A stretch of 64,000 nucleotides of DNA from Rhizobiales bacterium Y(2018) (GTDB lineage: Bacteria; Pseudomonadota; Alphaproteobacteria; Rhizobiales; Aestuariivirgaceae). The translations under genes were made by a program, and so were the position numbers. The notes beneath the pieces are model-generated. The model did not search any database. It saw nothing but the letters and a program-made list of their open reading frames with translations, and was not told the origin of the DNA. Shown piece after piece: positions 1-9,463 of this stretch (position 1 is the stretch's first letter; each line of letters starts with the position of its first letter). The stretch lies in the NCBI GenBank assembly GCA_005502925.1, contig SCPD01000013.1, forward strand, positions 62,001 through 126,000. Reading direction: 5' to 3'.

Positions 1-1
1 C

Positions 2-292
2 TACCAGGCGCCGCTGCATCCCTATTCGAAGTCGCTGCTCTCCGCCGTGCCGCAGATCGATCGCCGCCGGAATGACGGCCGCATGATCCTGCGCGGCGAG
101 CTGCCGTCGCCGTCGAACCCGCCCTCGGGATGCACGTTCCATCCGCGTTGTCCGCGCCGTGGACCTGAATGCGACACCAGAGTCCCCGTGCTTCGCGAGA
201 TGGCGCCGGGGCGCCGTGTCGCCTGCCATTACCCGCTCGACCCAGCGGTCGCACCACCACCAACAAAAAACAACCTGGAGAAAACGCCATGA
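2..292 (+). CDS. Peptide ABC transporter ATP-binding protein, C-terminal fragment
   Basis: Only the last ~96 codons are present; the start lies outside the window. The visible part is the C-terminal tail of DppD/DppF/OppD/OppF ATPases: the [12 protein letters not shown] stretch, then GCTFHPRCP and further cysteines typical of the oligo_HPY extension found in peptide-transporter ATPases. The Walker and signature motifs are not in view. Its stop overlaps the ATG of the next gene (ATGA at 289-292), so it is translationally coupled to a peptide-binding protein and must be the last ATPase of this import operon. Because the ATPase precedes the binding proteins, the order differs from the second peptide operon at 30.7-35.9 kb. 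Whether it is the DppD- or DppF-type subunit cannot be told from the tail. Confidence 0.9.
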   Translation, partial: YQAPLHPYSKSLLSAVPQIDRRRNDGRMILRGELPSPSNPPSGCTFHPRCPRRGPECDTRVPVLREMAPGRRVACHYPLDPAVAPPPTKNNLEKTP

Positions 293-1881
293 AGAATCTG
301 CCCACCGGTCATGCCGGGATCTTCGCCGCGCCGATGCTGGCCGCGATTCTGGCCGCAACCGGCCTTGCCGGCACGGCGCTCGCGCAATCGGCCCTGGTCG
401 TCGCCTTGCCGGGTGATCCGCCGGTGATCAATTCGGGCGTCACGACCGACATCTCCTCGAGCAACTTGTCGGGGCAGGTTTACAATACGCTGGTGCGCCT
501 TGATCCGAAGGGACAGGTCATCCCGGCGCTGGCGCAATCCTGGGATATTTCCGCCGACGGCCTGACCTATACGTTCAAGCTGCATTCTGGCGTCAAATGG
601 CACGATGGCAAGCCCTTCGCTGCCGCGGACGTCGCCTGGAGCCTGTGGAACGTCAACAAGAAGTACAATGGCCCAGCATCCGGTCTTCTCGAAGCCGTGG
701 AGAAGATCGAGGCCGTCGATGACCTGACGGTCGCGTTCAAGCTGAAATACCCTTATCCGCCGCTGTTGCGCGGCTTGGCATATTTCAATTCCTCGACGAT
801 CCTGCCGAAGCACATCTTCGACAATGGCCAGGACCCGCGCGAGAACCCGGCGAATCTGAAACCGATCGGCACCGGTCCCTTCGTGTTCAAGGAATATTCG
901 AAGGGTAGCCACGTCATCTTCGAGCGTAATCCCGATTATCACCTCAAAGACCTGCCGAATGTCGATCGCCTGGTCTTCCAGATCATTCCGAATGAAGCGG
1001 CCCGCGGCCTGGCGCTGCAGAAGGGCGACGTCGACTTCATCCCCTATTATGCGATGCCGCTCGGTGAAGTCGAGGCGCTGCGCACCGATCCGAAGGTCGC
1101 GGTAACATTCGCCAAGCGCATGATCGCCGGAGAATTCATGGCGTTCCTCAATACACGGCAGGGGCCTCTCGCGAAAAAGGAAGTGCGCCAGGCGCTCTAT
1201 TACGCGATGAACCGGGAGGAGCTGCTGGCCAAAGCGGGCTTCGGCTACGGCAAGATCTCGGCCGGCCCGATCTCATCGGAACAGCCGATCTTCTATACCG
1301 ATCAGGTCAGGCACTACGGCTTCGATCCGGCCAAGGCGGAGACCATGCTCGATGCCGCCGGCTATCCGCGCGGCGCCGATGGAAAGCGCTTCAAGCTCAG
1401 AGTGAGCTTCGACCTCAAGGAAGGTCCGATGAACGACACCGCGCGTCTCATGCGCGTGCAGTTCGCCGCCGTTGGCGTCGATCTCGATATCCAGGGCATG
1501 GACAGCGGTGCCTGGCGAAATTCCGCGTTTCAGCAATGGGATTTCGACATCACGATGGGAAGCTTCTCAACCGGACCCGATCCCGCGGTCGGCGTCGAGC
1601 GCCTCTATACCTGCCGCAATATCGAGAAGCTGATGGCGCGCAACGCATCCGGCTACTGCAACTCCGCGCTTGACAAGATCTTCGCTCAGGCGGGTCGCGA
1701 GCAGGATGAAGCCAAGCGCGTCGCCCTCTATCACCAGGTGCAGAATATCCTGGCCGAGGACGCGCCGCATTGGTGGCTTTGGGATCGCTATTACCCGATC
1801 GCGTTCAACGCCGAGCTCGACGGCATCCTTGACGATCTCACCGGTTACGGCGCCTTCGACGTCGTGAAATGGAAGAATTGA
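289..1881 (+). CDS. Peptide/nickel-type ABC transporter substrate-binding protein (SBP_bac_5), copy 1
   Basis: This is a periplasmic binding protein of about 530 residues that should deliver oligopeptides or similar solutes to the permeases at 3.6-5.4 kb. The ATG at 289 is preferred because a GGAG lies 8 bases upstream and it leaves a normal Sec signal peptide ending near ALA-QS (residue ~33); longer reading frames from 169 overlap the ATPase gene. Family hallmarks are [17 protein letters not shown], then PIGTGPF, the region around [14 protein letters not shown], and a C-terminal [10 protein letters not shown] stretch. It is strikingly similar along its whole length to the next gene, so the two arose by tandem duplication. 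The substrate cannot be predicted from sequence alone. Confidence 0.93.
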   Translation: MKNLPTGHAGIFAAPMLAAILAATGLAGTALAQSALVVALPGDPPVINSGVTTDISSSNLSGQVYNTLVRLDPKGQVIPALAQSWDISADGLTYTFKLHSGVKWHDGKPFAAADVAWSLWNVNKKYNGPASGLLEAVEKIEAVDDLTVAFKLKYPYPPLLRGLAYFNSSTILPKHIFDNGQDPRENPANLKPIGTGPFVFKEYSKGSHVIFERNPDYHLKDLPNVDRLVFQIIPNEAARGLALQKGDVDFIPYYAMPLGEVEALRTDPKVAVTFAKRMIAGEFMAFLNTRQGPLAKKEVRQALYYAMNREELLAKAGFGYGKISAGPISSEQPIFYTDQVRHYGFDPAKAETMLDAAGYPRGADGKRFKLRVSFDLKEGPMNDTARLMRVQFAAVGVDLDIQGMDSGAWRNSAFQQWDFDITMGSFSTGPDPAVGVERLYTCRNIEKLMARNASGYCNSALDKIFAQAGREQDEAKRVALYHQVQNILAEDAPHWWLWDRYYPIAFNAELDGILDDLTGYGAFDVVKWKN

Positions 1882-1921
1882 ATCTGGCTCCACTCTCCCC
1901 AACGCTGAGGATCAGTTCGAA

Positions 1922-3502
1922 ATGTCCAAACATTTGAGAAAGATTTCGGCCGCATTGATGATTGCGGCGATGGCCATGGGCACTCCCGCCTGGGCCCAGA
2001 GCGATACCGGCGCGATGGTGGTCGGCCTGTCGGGGGATCCCACCCTGATCAATTCGGGCATCACCACCGAGATTAACTCCAGCGTCGTCGGCGCGCAGAT
2101 ATACAGCACGATCGTTCGCCTTGATCCCAAGGGTGAGCCGGCACCGTCGCTCGCGAAGTCATGGGAGGTCGCGCCGGATGGCCTGACCTATACGTTCAAG
2201 TTCTTCGACGGCATCAAGTGGCATGACGGCACGCCCTTCACGTCCAAGGACGTGGCCTGGAGCCTGCTCAACGTCAACAAGCTCTATAACGGGCCCGCTG
2301 GCGGCTTGCTCGAGGCAGTGCAGGCGATCGAGACGCCGGATGACCAGACGGCCGTGTTCAAGCTGGCGCGGCCCTATCCACCGCTGCTGCGCGGCCTCGC
2401 CTATTTCAACTCTTCGACGATCCTGCCGAAGCACATATTCGACAACGGCCAGGACCCGCGTCAGAACCCGGCTAATCTCAAGCCGATCGGCACCGGGCCG
2501 TTCATGTTCAAGGAAATGAAGAAAGGCAGCCACATCCTCCTCGAACGCTACCCCGACTATCATCTGGATGGGCCGAATGTAGAGCGGCTGATCTTTCAGA
2601 TCATCCCCAACGAAGCCGCCCGCGCTCTGGCGCTTGAGAAGGCTGAGATCGACTTCATCCCCTATCACGTGATGCCGCTCGGTGAAGTCGAGCGCCTGCA
2701 GACGAATAAGGCGATCGCCGTCGCGTTCCAGAAGCGGGTCATCGCCGGCCAGTACCAGGCCTTCCTCAATACGCGGGAAGGGCCGTTGGCGAACAAAGCC
2801 GTCCGGCAGGCTCTTTACTTCGCCATGAACCGCTCGGAGCTGTTGGCGAAAGCGGGCTTCGGTCACGGCAAGGTGTCCGATGGCGGGCCTTTTTCGTCCG
2901 AACTGCCGGTTTTCTATTCAGCCGACGTCAAGCAGTATGGATACGATCCGACGCTCGCCAATCGCATGCTCGACGAAGCAGGCTTCCCACGCGATGCAGG
3001 CGGCAAGCGCTTTTCGCTGCGCATCAGCTATTCGCTTTCCGAAGGCCCGATGAACGATGTCTCCAGGCTGCTGCGCTCGCAATTCGCGGCGGTAGGCGTC
3101 GAGCTGGTCGACAAGGGCATGGAAGCGTCGGCCTGGCGCGATACGTCCTTCGTAAAATGGGACTACGACATCACCATGGGATCCTTCGCCAGCGGTCCTG
3201 ATCCGGCGATCGGCGCCGAGGCCTTCTACACCTGCAAGCGCATCGAGAGGCTGTCGGGCCGCAACGCTTCCGGCTACTGCAACGCCGAAGTGGACAAGCT
3301 GTTCGAAGCGGGCGGACGCGAGCTCGATGAAGGCAAGCGGACCGAAGCCTATCGCAAGGCGGCGGCGATCCTTGCCGAAGACGTGCCGCATTGGTGGTTG
3401 TGGGACCGCTATTATCCGATCGCGTTCCAATCGAAGCTCGAGGGCATCACCGACGACGTTACCGGCTACGGTACGCTGGATCGGGTGCGCTGGGCGCAAT
3501 AA
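1922..3502 (+). CDS. Peptide/nickel-type ABC transporter substrate-binding protein (SBP_bac_5), copy 2
   Basis: This second periplasmic binding protein, 526 residues, follows copy 1 by 40 bases. It has a Sec signal peptide (cleavage near AWA-QS, residue ~25) and the same family landmarks as copy 1, including YTFKFFDGIKWHDGTPF, PIGTGPF and [10 protein letters not shown]. Differences from copy 1 are spread along the protein, with a short insertion around residue 320 and the conserved core intact, so both copies look functional. Two binding proteins sharing one permease pair usually widen or tune substrate range; that is inference here. A GC-rich hairpin (3514-3544) lies between its stop and the permease genes. 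Confidence 0.93.
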   Translation: MSKHLRKISAALMIAAMAMGTPAWAQSDTGAMVVGLSGDPTLINSGITTEINSSVVGAQIYSTIVRLDPKGEPAPSLAKSWEVAPDGLTYTFKFFDGIKWHDGTPFTSKDVAWSLLNVNKLYNGPAGGLLEAVQAIETPDDQTAVFKLARPYPPLLRGLAYFNSSTILPKHIFDNGQDPRQNPANLKPIGTGPFMFKEMKKGSHILLERYPDYHLDGPNVERLIFQIIPNEAARALALEKAEIDFIPYHVMPLGEVERLQTNKAIAVAFQKRVIAGQYQAFLNTREGPLANKAVRQALYFAMNRSELLAKAGFGHGKVSDGGPFSSELPVFYSADVKQYGYDPTLANRMLDEAGFPRDAGGKRFSLRISYSLSEGPMNDVSRLLRSQFAAVGVELVDKGMEASAWRDTSFVKWDYDITMGSFASGPDPAIGAEAFYTCKRIERLSGRNASGYCNAEVDKLFEAGGRELDEGKRTEAYRKAAAILAEDVPHWWLWDRYYPIAFQSKLEGITDDVTGYGTLDRVRWAQ

Positions 3503-3513
3503 CGCACATCCCT

Positions 3514-3544
3514 CGGCCGGCATCGCAAGGCGCGCTGCCGGCCG
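3514..3544 (+). other. Intercistronic hairpin between binding-protein and permease genes
   Basis: Perfect 9-bp arms CGGCCGGCA (3514-3522) and TGCCGGCCG (3536-3544) enclose a 13-base loop. No T-run follows, so it is not a typical intrinsic terminator. In transporter operons such hairpins commonly protect the upstream binding-protein message and lower permease expression; that role is inferred from position. Confidence 0.6.
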
Positions 3545-3575
3545 GACTTAAGACAGAATCCGGAGAAGCCCCGCC

Positions 3576-4547
3576 GTGTCGCTAATTCTCTATCTCCTGA
3601 AGCGGCTTCTTTACACGCTGCCCCTTATGGCCGGCGCGATTGCGATCATCTTTTTCCTGATCCACGCGGCGCCGGGCGATCCGGTGGATTATCTGATCGG
3701 CGAGGCTGGGGCGAGCCAGGAGGTCGTCGACCGGCTGCGCGCGCAGATGGGACTGGATCGGCCGGTCATCGTGCAGTTCGGCATCTACGCCTTCGAGGTT
3801 CTGGCCGGCAATCTGGGCTATTCGGTCGTGTCGGGTGCGCCGGTGCTGACCCTCATCCTGGAACGGTTTCCCGCAACGCTTCTCCTGATGGCGACGCAAT
3901 ATACGCTTGCCGCGATCATCGGCATCACGCTGGGTGTGGTGTCGGCGCGCCGTCCCAATTCGGCGACCGACAACGTCATCACCTTCTTCTCCCTTGCCAG
4001 CTTCGCCATCCCGGTATTCTGGCTCGGGCAAATGATGATTCTGATCTTCGGCTATTACCTCGACTGGTTTCCGATCCAGGGCATGACCAATCTGCGCAAG
4101 GGCTATACCGGCTTCGCCTATGTCCTCGATGTCGCCTATCACCTGACGCTGCCGGCGCTCACGCTCGCCATCTACAATGTCGGCCTTGTCCTGCGCCTGA
4201 CCCGCAGCAGCGTCATCCAGGTGACCGGGCAGGATTATATCAAGGTGGCGCGGGCCAAGGGTCTGTCGGAACGGACGGTGCTGTTCAAGCACGCCTTGCG
4301 AAATGCTCTGCTGCCGGTCGTGACGGTCATCGGCGTCGAGATACCGGGACTGATAGCCGGCGCCGTTCTGGCCGAGACGGTGTTCGGCTGGCCGGGCCTC
4401 GGGCGCCTGACGCTCGATGCCATCAACGCCCGCGATTATCCGCTGCTGATGGGCATGTTCCTGTTCATCTGCCTCTTCGTCATCCTCGCCAATCTGGTCG
4501 TGGACCTTCTCTACGCGGCGCTCGATCCGCGCATCCGCTACAGCTAG
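3576..4547 (+). CDS. Peptide ABC transporter permease, DppB/OppB type
   Basis: This inner-membrane permease of 323 residues is expected to have six membrane segments. The first spans about residues 10-30 (LPLMAGAIAIIFFLIHAAPG), followed by the DppB-type N-terminal loop with the conserved GLDRPVIVQFGIYAF. The cytoplasmic EAA loop, which contacts the ATPase, is at about residues 218-245 (GQDYIKVARAKGLSE). The start is GTG at 3576 with GGAG about 10 bases upstream. It is followed after 13 bases by the DppC-type partner, and the pair should form the channel fed by the two binding proteins upstream. Length and motifs are normal for the family. Substrate is unknown. Confidence 0.93.
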   Translation: MSLILYLLKRLLYTLPLMAGAIAIIFFLIHAAPGDPVDYLIGEAGASQEVVDRLRAQMGLDRPVIVQFGIYAFEVLAGNLGYSVVSGAPVLTLILERFPATLLLMATQYTLAAIIGITLGVVSARRPNSATDNVITFFSLASFAIPVFWLGQMMILIFGYYLDWFPIQGMTNLRKGYTGFAYVLDVAYHLTLPALTLAIYNVGLVLRLTRSSVIQVTGQDYIKVARAKGLSERTVLFKHALRNALLPVVTVIGVEIPGLIAGAVLAETVFGWPGLGRLTLDAINARDYPLLMGMFLFICLFVILANLVVDLLYAALDPRIRYS

Positions 4548-4560
4548 CCCGGGACCTCAG

Positions 4561-5409
4561 ATGAACGCCTCCGCTTCCTCCATCACGCCGGCCAATCGCT
4601 CCTGGCAGCGTTTCAAGGCGAACCGTAAGGCGCTGTTCGGTCTCGGCGTGCTCATTCTGTTTCTGCTGGCCGCCGTCGGCGCGGCGCAACTTGCTCCCTA
4701 TGATCAGCTCGCCATGGGAGCGTCCTTCCATCCGCCTTCGGCGGTGCATCTGCTCGGCACCGACAGTCTTGGCGAGGACATCTTCACGAACATTCTCTAC
4801 GGCGCGCGAACCTCCCTGATCGTGGGTTTCTGCGCCGTGATCACCTCGACGATATTGGGCACGCTCGTCGGCGCCACCGCGGGTTATTTCGGTGGGGCGC
4901 CGGATACGGTGCTCATGCGCGTGACGGAGATGTTCCAGATCCTGCCGCAATTCTTTCTGGCGATCGTCATCGTGGCGCTGTTCGGCTCCAGCATATGGAA
5001 TGTCATCCTGGTGATCGGCGTCCTCACCTGGCCGGTGACGGCGCGCCTGCTCAGGGCGGAGTTTCTCACTTTGCGCAACCGCGAATTTGTCGATGCCGCG
5101 CGCAGCCTGGGCATGTCGGACTTTGACATCATCACCCGCGAGATCCTTCCGAACGCGTTGCCGCCGATCATCGTCAACTGCACCTTGCAGATTTCGAGCG
5201 CCATCCTGCTCGAAACCAGCCTCAGCTTCTTAGGTCTGGGAGACCCCAATGTCATGAGCTGGGGAACGATGCTGCACAACGCCCAGGACTTCTTCAGCCG
5301 CGCCTGGTGGATGGCGGCCTTTCCGGGACTTGCCTTGTTCCTGGCGACCCTCAGCTTGAATCTTGTCGGTGATGGCCTCAATGACGCGCTTAATCCGAAG
5401 AATATCTGA
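4561..5409 (+). CDS. Peptide ABC transporter permease, DppC/OppC type
   Basis: This is the second inner-membrane permease, 282 residues. It has the DppC signature LLGTDSLGEDIFTNILYGAR after the first membrane segment and an EAA loop around residues 178-205 (FVDAARSLGMSDFDIITRE). The C-terminus ends with GLNDALNPKNI, the usual place for this family to stop. The gene ends at 5409, one base before the stop of the convergent oligopeptidase B gene, and no terminator is visible between them. It is the last gene of the operon in this orientation, so the ATPase genes lie upstream, beyond the window start. Confidence 0.93.
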   Translation: MNASASSITPANRSWQRFKANRKALFGLGVLILFLLAAVGAAQLAPYDQLAMGASFHPPSAVHLLGTDSLGEDIFTNILYGARTSLIVGFCAVITSTILGTLVGATAGYFGGAPDTVLMRVTEMFQILPQFFLAIVIVALFGSSIWNVILVIGVLTWPVTARLLRAEFLTLRNREFVDAARSLGMSDFDIITREILPNALPPIIVNCTLQISSAILLETSLSFLGLGDPNVMSWGTMLHNAQDFFSRAWWMAAFPGLALFLATLSLNLVGDGLNDALNPKNI

Positions 5410-7506
5410 TCAGGCCGTCTTTCCGCTCATCATCAATCCGAAGGCATAGACCAGCGCCACTTCCTTGAGCCGGTCGAAGCGTCCGGGTGCCCCGCCATGA
5501 CCCGCCTCCATCTGCGTCTTGAGCAGTAAGAGATTCTTGTCGGTCTTGCGGTCACGCAAACGCGCCACCCATTTGGCCGGCTCCCAATAAGTGACGCGCG
5601 GATCGGTGAGGCCGCCCACCGCCAGGATGTTGGGATAGTCCTTTGCCGCCACATTGTCATAGGGCGAGTAGGCGGCGATGATATCGTAGAATTCCTTGCT
5701 GGCGATCGGATTGCCCCACTCCGTCCATTCGGGCGGCGTCAGCGGCAGCGTATCGTCGAGCATGGTGGTGAGCACGTCGACGAACGGCACTTCGGCAATG
5801 ATCGCCTTGAAGAGCTCCGGCGCCATGTTGGCGACGGCGCCCATCAGCATGCCGCCAGCCGAGCCGCCCTGCGCCACGATCTGGCCCTTGCCGGTAAATC
5901 CGGCCGCGATCAGATGCCGCGCCGCCGAGTTGAAATCGTGGAAGGTGTTCTGCTTCTTCTCGCGTTTGCCGTCGGTGTACCAGTGATATCCCTTGTCCTG
6001 CCCGCCGCGGATATGGGCGATGGCATAGATGAAGCCGCGGTCGACGAGCGAAAGAATGTTGGTGTTGAAGCTCGCCGGAATGGTGATGCCGTATGAGCCG
6101 TAGCCGTAAAGCCACAAGGGTGCCGTTCCATCGATCGGCGTATCCTTGCGATAGAGCAGTGTCACCGGCACGGTCTCGCCGTCATGTGCCGGCGCCTGGA
6201 TGCGGCGGGTGACATAGTTCCGCGGGTCGTGGCCGGACGGCACTTCCTGGCGCTTGCGCATGACGCGGGTGCGATTGCGCATGTCGTAATCATAGACCTC
6301 GGACGGCGTCGTCATCGACGAATAGCTGAAGCGCAGAATGTCGGTGTCGTACTCGCGCATCTGGCCGAAGCCCAGTGCATAGGCCTCCTCGGCGAAGGCG
6401 ATCTCATGTTCGACGCCGGTCTGCATCTCACGCACCACGATGCGCGGCAGGCCATTTTCGCGCTCGAGGCGCACAAGCCATGATTTGAGAGCGATGATGC
6501 CGAGCACCAGCGTGCCGGGGCGATAGGCGATAAGATCCTTCCAGTTCTCGCGGCCCGGCGCTGCCACGGGCGCGGTGACGATCTTGAAATCCTCCGCGTC
6601 GTCGGCATTGGTGCGGATGATGAGCTGGTCTTCCCAGTGCTCGATGTCATATTCCACACTGCTCCGGCGCGCGGCGATCAGCCGTGGCGCAGCATCCGGC
6701 GTCGCCGTATCGATCAGATAGGCTTCCGATGTCTCATGGTCATGCGTATCGATGACGAAGAAGCGGTCCGACTGCGTCTTGCCGACGCCGGCGAAGAAGC
6801 CGGTATCCGTTTCCTCATAAACGAGACTGTCGGCGCTGGCGTCGGTGCCCAGCACGTGGCGGAAGATCTTGAGCGGGCGATGATGTTCGTCCTGCTGGGT
6901 ATAGAGGAGGCTCTTGCCGTCGGCCGCCCAGCTGGCGCCGCCGGCGGTGTTGTCGATCTCGTCCGCCAGGTCCTTGCCCACTGCCAGATCGCGTATGCGG
7001 ATGCGGAAGAATTCCGATCCCTTGTCGTCGGCCGACCAGGCGAGCAACTGATGGTCGGGAGAGATCGAGAAGCCGCCGAAGTCGAAGAACGGTTTCGAAC
7101 CTGCTTCGATCGTGCCGTCGATCAGAATCTCTTCGTCGCCCGAAAGATCGCGCTTCTTACGGCAAAAGCGCGGATGTTCGGCGCCGATGACATAGCTCGA
7201 ATAATAGGCATAGGGCCCATCGGGAGCCGGCACGCTCGAATCGTCTTCCTTGATGCGTCCCTTGAGTTCGGCGAACAGCCGCTCCTGCAGCTCCTTGGTG
7301 CCCGCCATGGCGTGTTCGGTATAGGTATTCTCGGCCTCGAGATAAGCGCGGATATCCTGCGCCAGAACGGATGGATCCTGCATGACCGTCTGCCAGTTCT
7401 CGGCCTTCAGCCAAGTATAATCGTCATGCCGGGTAATGCCATGACGCGTGTCGGCATGAGGGCGCTTCTCCGCGCGCGGCGGAACGATTTTTTCGTGTTT
7501 GGTCAT
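5410..7506 (-). CDS. ptrB: Oligopeptidase B (S9A serine peptidase)
   Basis: This cytoplasmic serine peptidase of 698 residues should cleave short peptides, in this family usually after Arg or Lys. An N-terminal seven-bladed beta-propeller (about residues 15-400) caps a C-terminal alpha/beta hydrolase domain. The catalytic triad can be placed: Ser549 in GGSAGG, Asp635 in GGLTDPRV and His670 in EAGHGG. The reading frame continues upstream to 7599, but the ATG at 7506 gives the usual MTKHEK start. It converges on the peptide import operon and ends one base from it; degradation of the imported peptides is a reasonable inference but not shown. Substrate preference (basic residues) depends on acidic residues that I did not map. 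Confidence 0.93.
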   Translation of the reverse strand: MTKHEKIVPPRAEKRPHADTRHGITRHDDYTWLKAENWQTVMQDPSVLAQDIRAYLEAENTYTEHAMAGTKELQERLFAELKGRIKEDDSSVPAPDGPYAYYSSYVIGAEHPRFCRKKRDLSGDEEILIDGTIEAGSKPFFDFGGFSISPDHQLLAWSADDKGSEFFRIRIRDLAVGKDLADEIDNTAGGASWAADGKSLLYTQQDEHHRPLKIFRHVLGTDASADSLVYEETDTGFFAGVGKTQSDRFFVIDTHDHETSEAYLIDTATPDAAPRLIAARRSSVEYDIEHWEDQLIIRTNADDAEDFKIVTAPVAAPGRENWKDLIAYRPGTLVLGIIALKSWLVRLERENGLPRIVVREMQTGVEHEIAFAEEAYALGFGQMREYDTDILRFSYSSMTTPSEVYDYDMRNRTRVMRKRQEVPSGHDPRNYVTRRIQAPAHDGETVPVTLLYRKDTPIDGTAPLWLYGYGSYGITIPASFNTNILSLVDRGFIYAIAHIRGGQDKGYHWYTDGKREKKQNTFHDFNSAARHLIAAGFTGKGQIVAQGGSAGGMLMGAVANMAPELFKAIIAEVPFVDVLTTMLDDTLPLTPPEWTEWGNPIASKEFYDIIAAYSPYDNVAAKDYPNILAVGGLTDPRVTYWEPAKWVARLRDRKTDKNLLLLKTQMEAGHGGAPGRFDRLKEVALVYAFGLMMSGKTA

Positions 7507-7659
7507 TCTTGCTTCGTCTGTCGTGGGGCGAGCTTGAGCGCTGTGCCGTTCATGATGGGATGGGATTGAGGAGGGAAGATAGACGGACAGGCCTCCCACC
7601 GCAAATCGGCCTCCTGTGCCGATGCGTCAGGCGGTAACCGTCCGTTAAGCATAACATCA

Positions 7660-9300
7660 GTGGTAAATGGTTCCTCTATGGCGTTCGGCAAGGGCTTAAG
7701 CAGTTTTAGAGGCTTAGGCGGCTTAAATGGCGGCTCTGCGATCAAGGAGACACGGCGGAGCATGTCGAGCGTGCGGCCTGAAGATGGACTGCCCGTGCGC
7801 CGCGTCATAACCGCGGACTCTTTCCGCGCGCTCAAGCTCAAGCTGAATGGGAGCAAGCCGCCGCCGGGGGCTGTCGTGCCGCCCATTCCAGCCCCACAGC
7901 AGGCCTTGCCGCCAAAGGCCCCAGAGTTGCCGGCGGATCCCGCGCTGTCGGTTGCGACGGTTGAAGCGCTGCCGCCGCAGCAATCCGAGCCGCTTGCCGA
8001 GAGCACTGTCGCCCCGATTCCGGATCCGCTTGAGCCGATTCTGCTGCCCGCGCCCGAACCGCTCGAAGTTGAATCCAAGCCGTTGGAGCCGGAATCCGGG
8101 CAGCCGATGGCCGAGATCGTCGTCGAGCCTGCGACTGCGGATCCGGTACCTGAGGCGCCTGCCGAGCCGCCAGAAGCGCAAGCGGCGGAAGGACAGGCCC
8201 GGGACACGGCTTCGTCCGCGCCACCGCTGGCGCCTGCGCCGCGCGATGAGCCGCCTGCCGATTCCGTCCCGGTCAAGCCGGGCAATCCCGGCTTCGTCGA
8301 GCGCCGGGTCCTCGAACGGCCGCTGCCCGAAGCTCCGGAAGCGGGCGAGCGGGCCCATGCGCTGCTCGATATCATGGCCATACCGACCGCCGGCTCCTTG
8401 CCGCAGGAACGTGCCCTCGCCAATGACACGCTGCTGCGTCTCATTCCACGTATGCCGCTGAAGAGCCTGCGTCACCTGGCCGAGCGGGTCTGCCTGATGG
8501 AGGTGCCCTCGCAGATGTTGGTCCGCCGGCTGATCAACGATCCGCGTATCGAGGTGTCGGGCCCTCTGCTCGAAAACGCCATGACCGTGGATGACAGCGA
8601 TCTTATTGCCGTTTGCAGCTCCGGCAACCCGGCCAAGCTCAAGCTGATGGCGCGGCGGCGGTTGATTTCCCCCGCGCTTTCGGAAGCGCTCATTCAGTCG
8701 AATGATGTCGAGACGCTGCTCAATCTCGTCCGCAATCAGGGGGCGTCCTTCTCGATCGAGGCCATGTGGCGCCTGACCCGCTTTGCCGCCGCCCATCCGG
8801 TGCTTCAGGCGCCTTTGGTGACCCGTCAGGACACGCCATCGCCGATCGCCTTCCAGCTCTTCTGGCGCCTGCCGTCGGAACTGCGCCGCTATGTGCTGTC
8901 GCGCTTCCTCACCGATTCGGAGACCATCTCCAAGATCCTCATCATGAATGCGGAAAACGAGGGAATGGAGCGGAAATTTGCCGATCTTTCATTGCTTTCC
9001 AAGCTCGAGACGGCGTCAGCCGAGGAGCAGGGCGCGATCTATGCCGAGCTTGTCCATGTGAGCAAGGAGGCGGGCGCCCGGATCGCCGAGGACCAGGGCG
9101 GGGAGGCGCTGACGGTGGCCTTGAAGGCAGCCGGTCTCACTCGGGCGCAGTTCGCCGGTGTCGTCGATAAGCGCCAGGACGCCGAGGCGCTGAAGGCCAT
9201 TTTCGACACGCTTTCCTTCAACAAGGCGCGCGTGCTTCTCACTTATTGGGATTGGGCCGCCCGGCGCACCGGTCCCTATGCCCGTATCGCCGCCGCCTGA
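7660..9300 (+). CDS. DUF2336 protein with long proline-rich N-terminal region
   Basis: This 546-residue protein has a Pro/Ala/Glu-rich, probably disordered segment (about residues 55-215), followed by an all-helical DUF2336-type region (about 230-450) with short HEAT-like helices such as HLAERVCLMEVPSQMLVRRL and RLINDPRIEVSGPLL. DUF2336 is a family found mainly in alphaproteobacteria and has no established biochemical role. No signal peptide, membrane segment or catalytic motif is seen. The listed start is GTG at 7660; ATG at 7678 (MAFGKG) is equally possible, since neither has a clear ribosome binding site. The gene is divergent from oligopeptidase B (153-base gap) and is followed by mucR. 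Confidence 0.85.
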   Translation: MVNGSSMAFGKGLSSFRGLGGLNGGSAIKETRRSMSSVRPEDGLPVRRVITADSFRALKLKLNGSKPPPGAVVPPIPAPQQALPPKAPELPADPALSVATVEALPPQQSEPLAESTVAPIPDPLEPILLPAPEPLEVESKPLEPESGQPMAEIVVEPATADPVPEAPAEPPEAQAAEGQARDTASSAPPLAPAPRDEPPADSVPVKPGNPGFVERRVLERPLPEAPEAGERAHALLDIMAIPTAGSLPQERALANDTLLRLIPRMPLKSLRHLAERVCLMEVPSQMLVRRLINDPRIEVSGPLLENAMTVDDSDLIAVCSSGNPAKLKLMARRRLISPALSEALIQSNDVETLLNLVRNQGASFSIEAMWRLTRFAAAHPVLQAPLVTRQDTPSPIAFQLFWRLPSELRRYVLSRFLTDSETISKILIMNAENEGMERKFADLSLLSKLETASAEEQGAIYAELVHVSKEAGARIAEDQGGEALTVALKAAGLTRAQFAGVVDKRQDAEALKAIFDTLSFNKARVLLTYWDWAARRTGPYARIAAA

Positions 9301-9397
9301 AGCGATCACTTCGCGTCGCCGAAATCGATCGGTGTACCGAGATTCAGGCATTGCAGAGCTTCGACCGGTGAGAGGTGTAGAAAACTTACGCTCCCGG

Positions 9398-9448
9398 TCT
9401 ATTGATTCGTCTTACAATAGATGAAATAAAACCCGGTCCTTAACCGGG
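9398..9448 (+). promoter_or_regulatory. mucR leader: inverted repeat and 5' hairpin
   Basis: Upstream of mucR there is an inverted repeat with 7-base arms TCTATTG (9398-9404) and CAATAGA (9415-9421). After a short AT-rich stretch comes a hairpin with arms CCCGGT (9432-9437) and ACCGGG (9443-9448), 15 bases before the ATG. Ros/MucR regulators often repress their own genes at AT-rich sites, so the first repeat is a candidate operator; the second could act in the mRNA leader. Both roles are inferred. Confidence 0.4.
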
Positions 9449-9463
9449 GGCATTGCAAATCAT

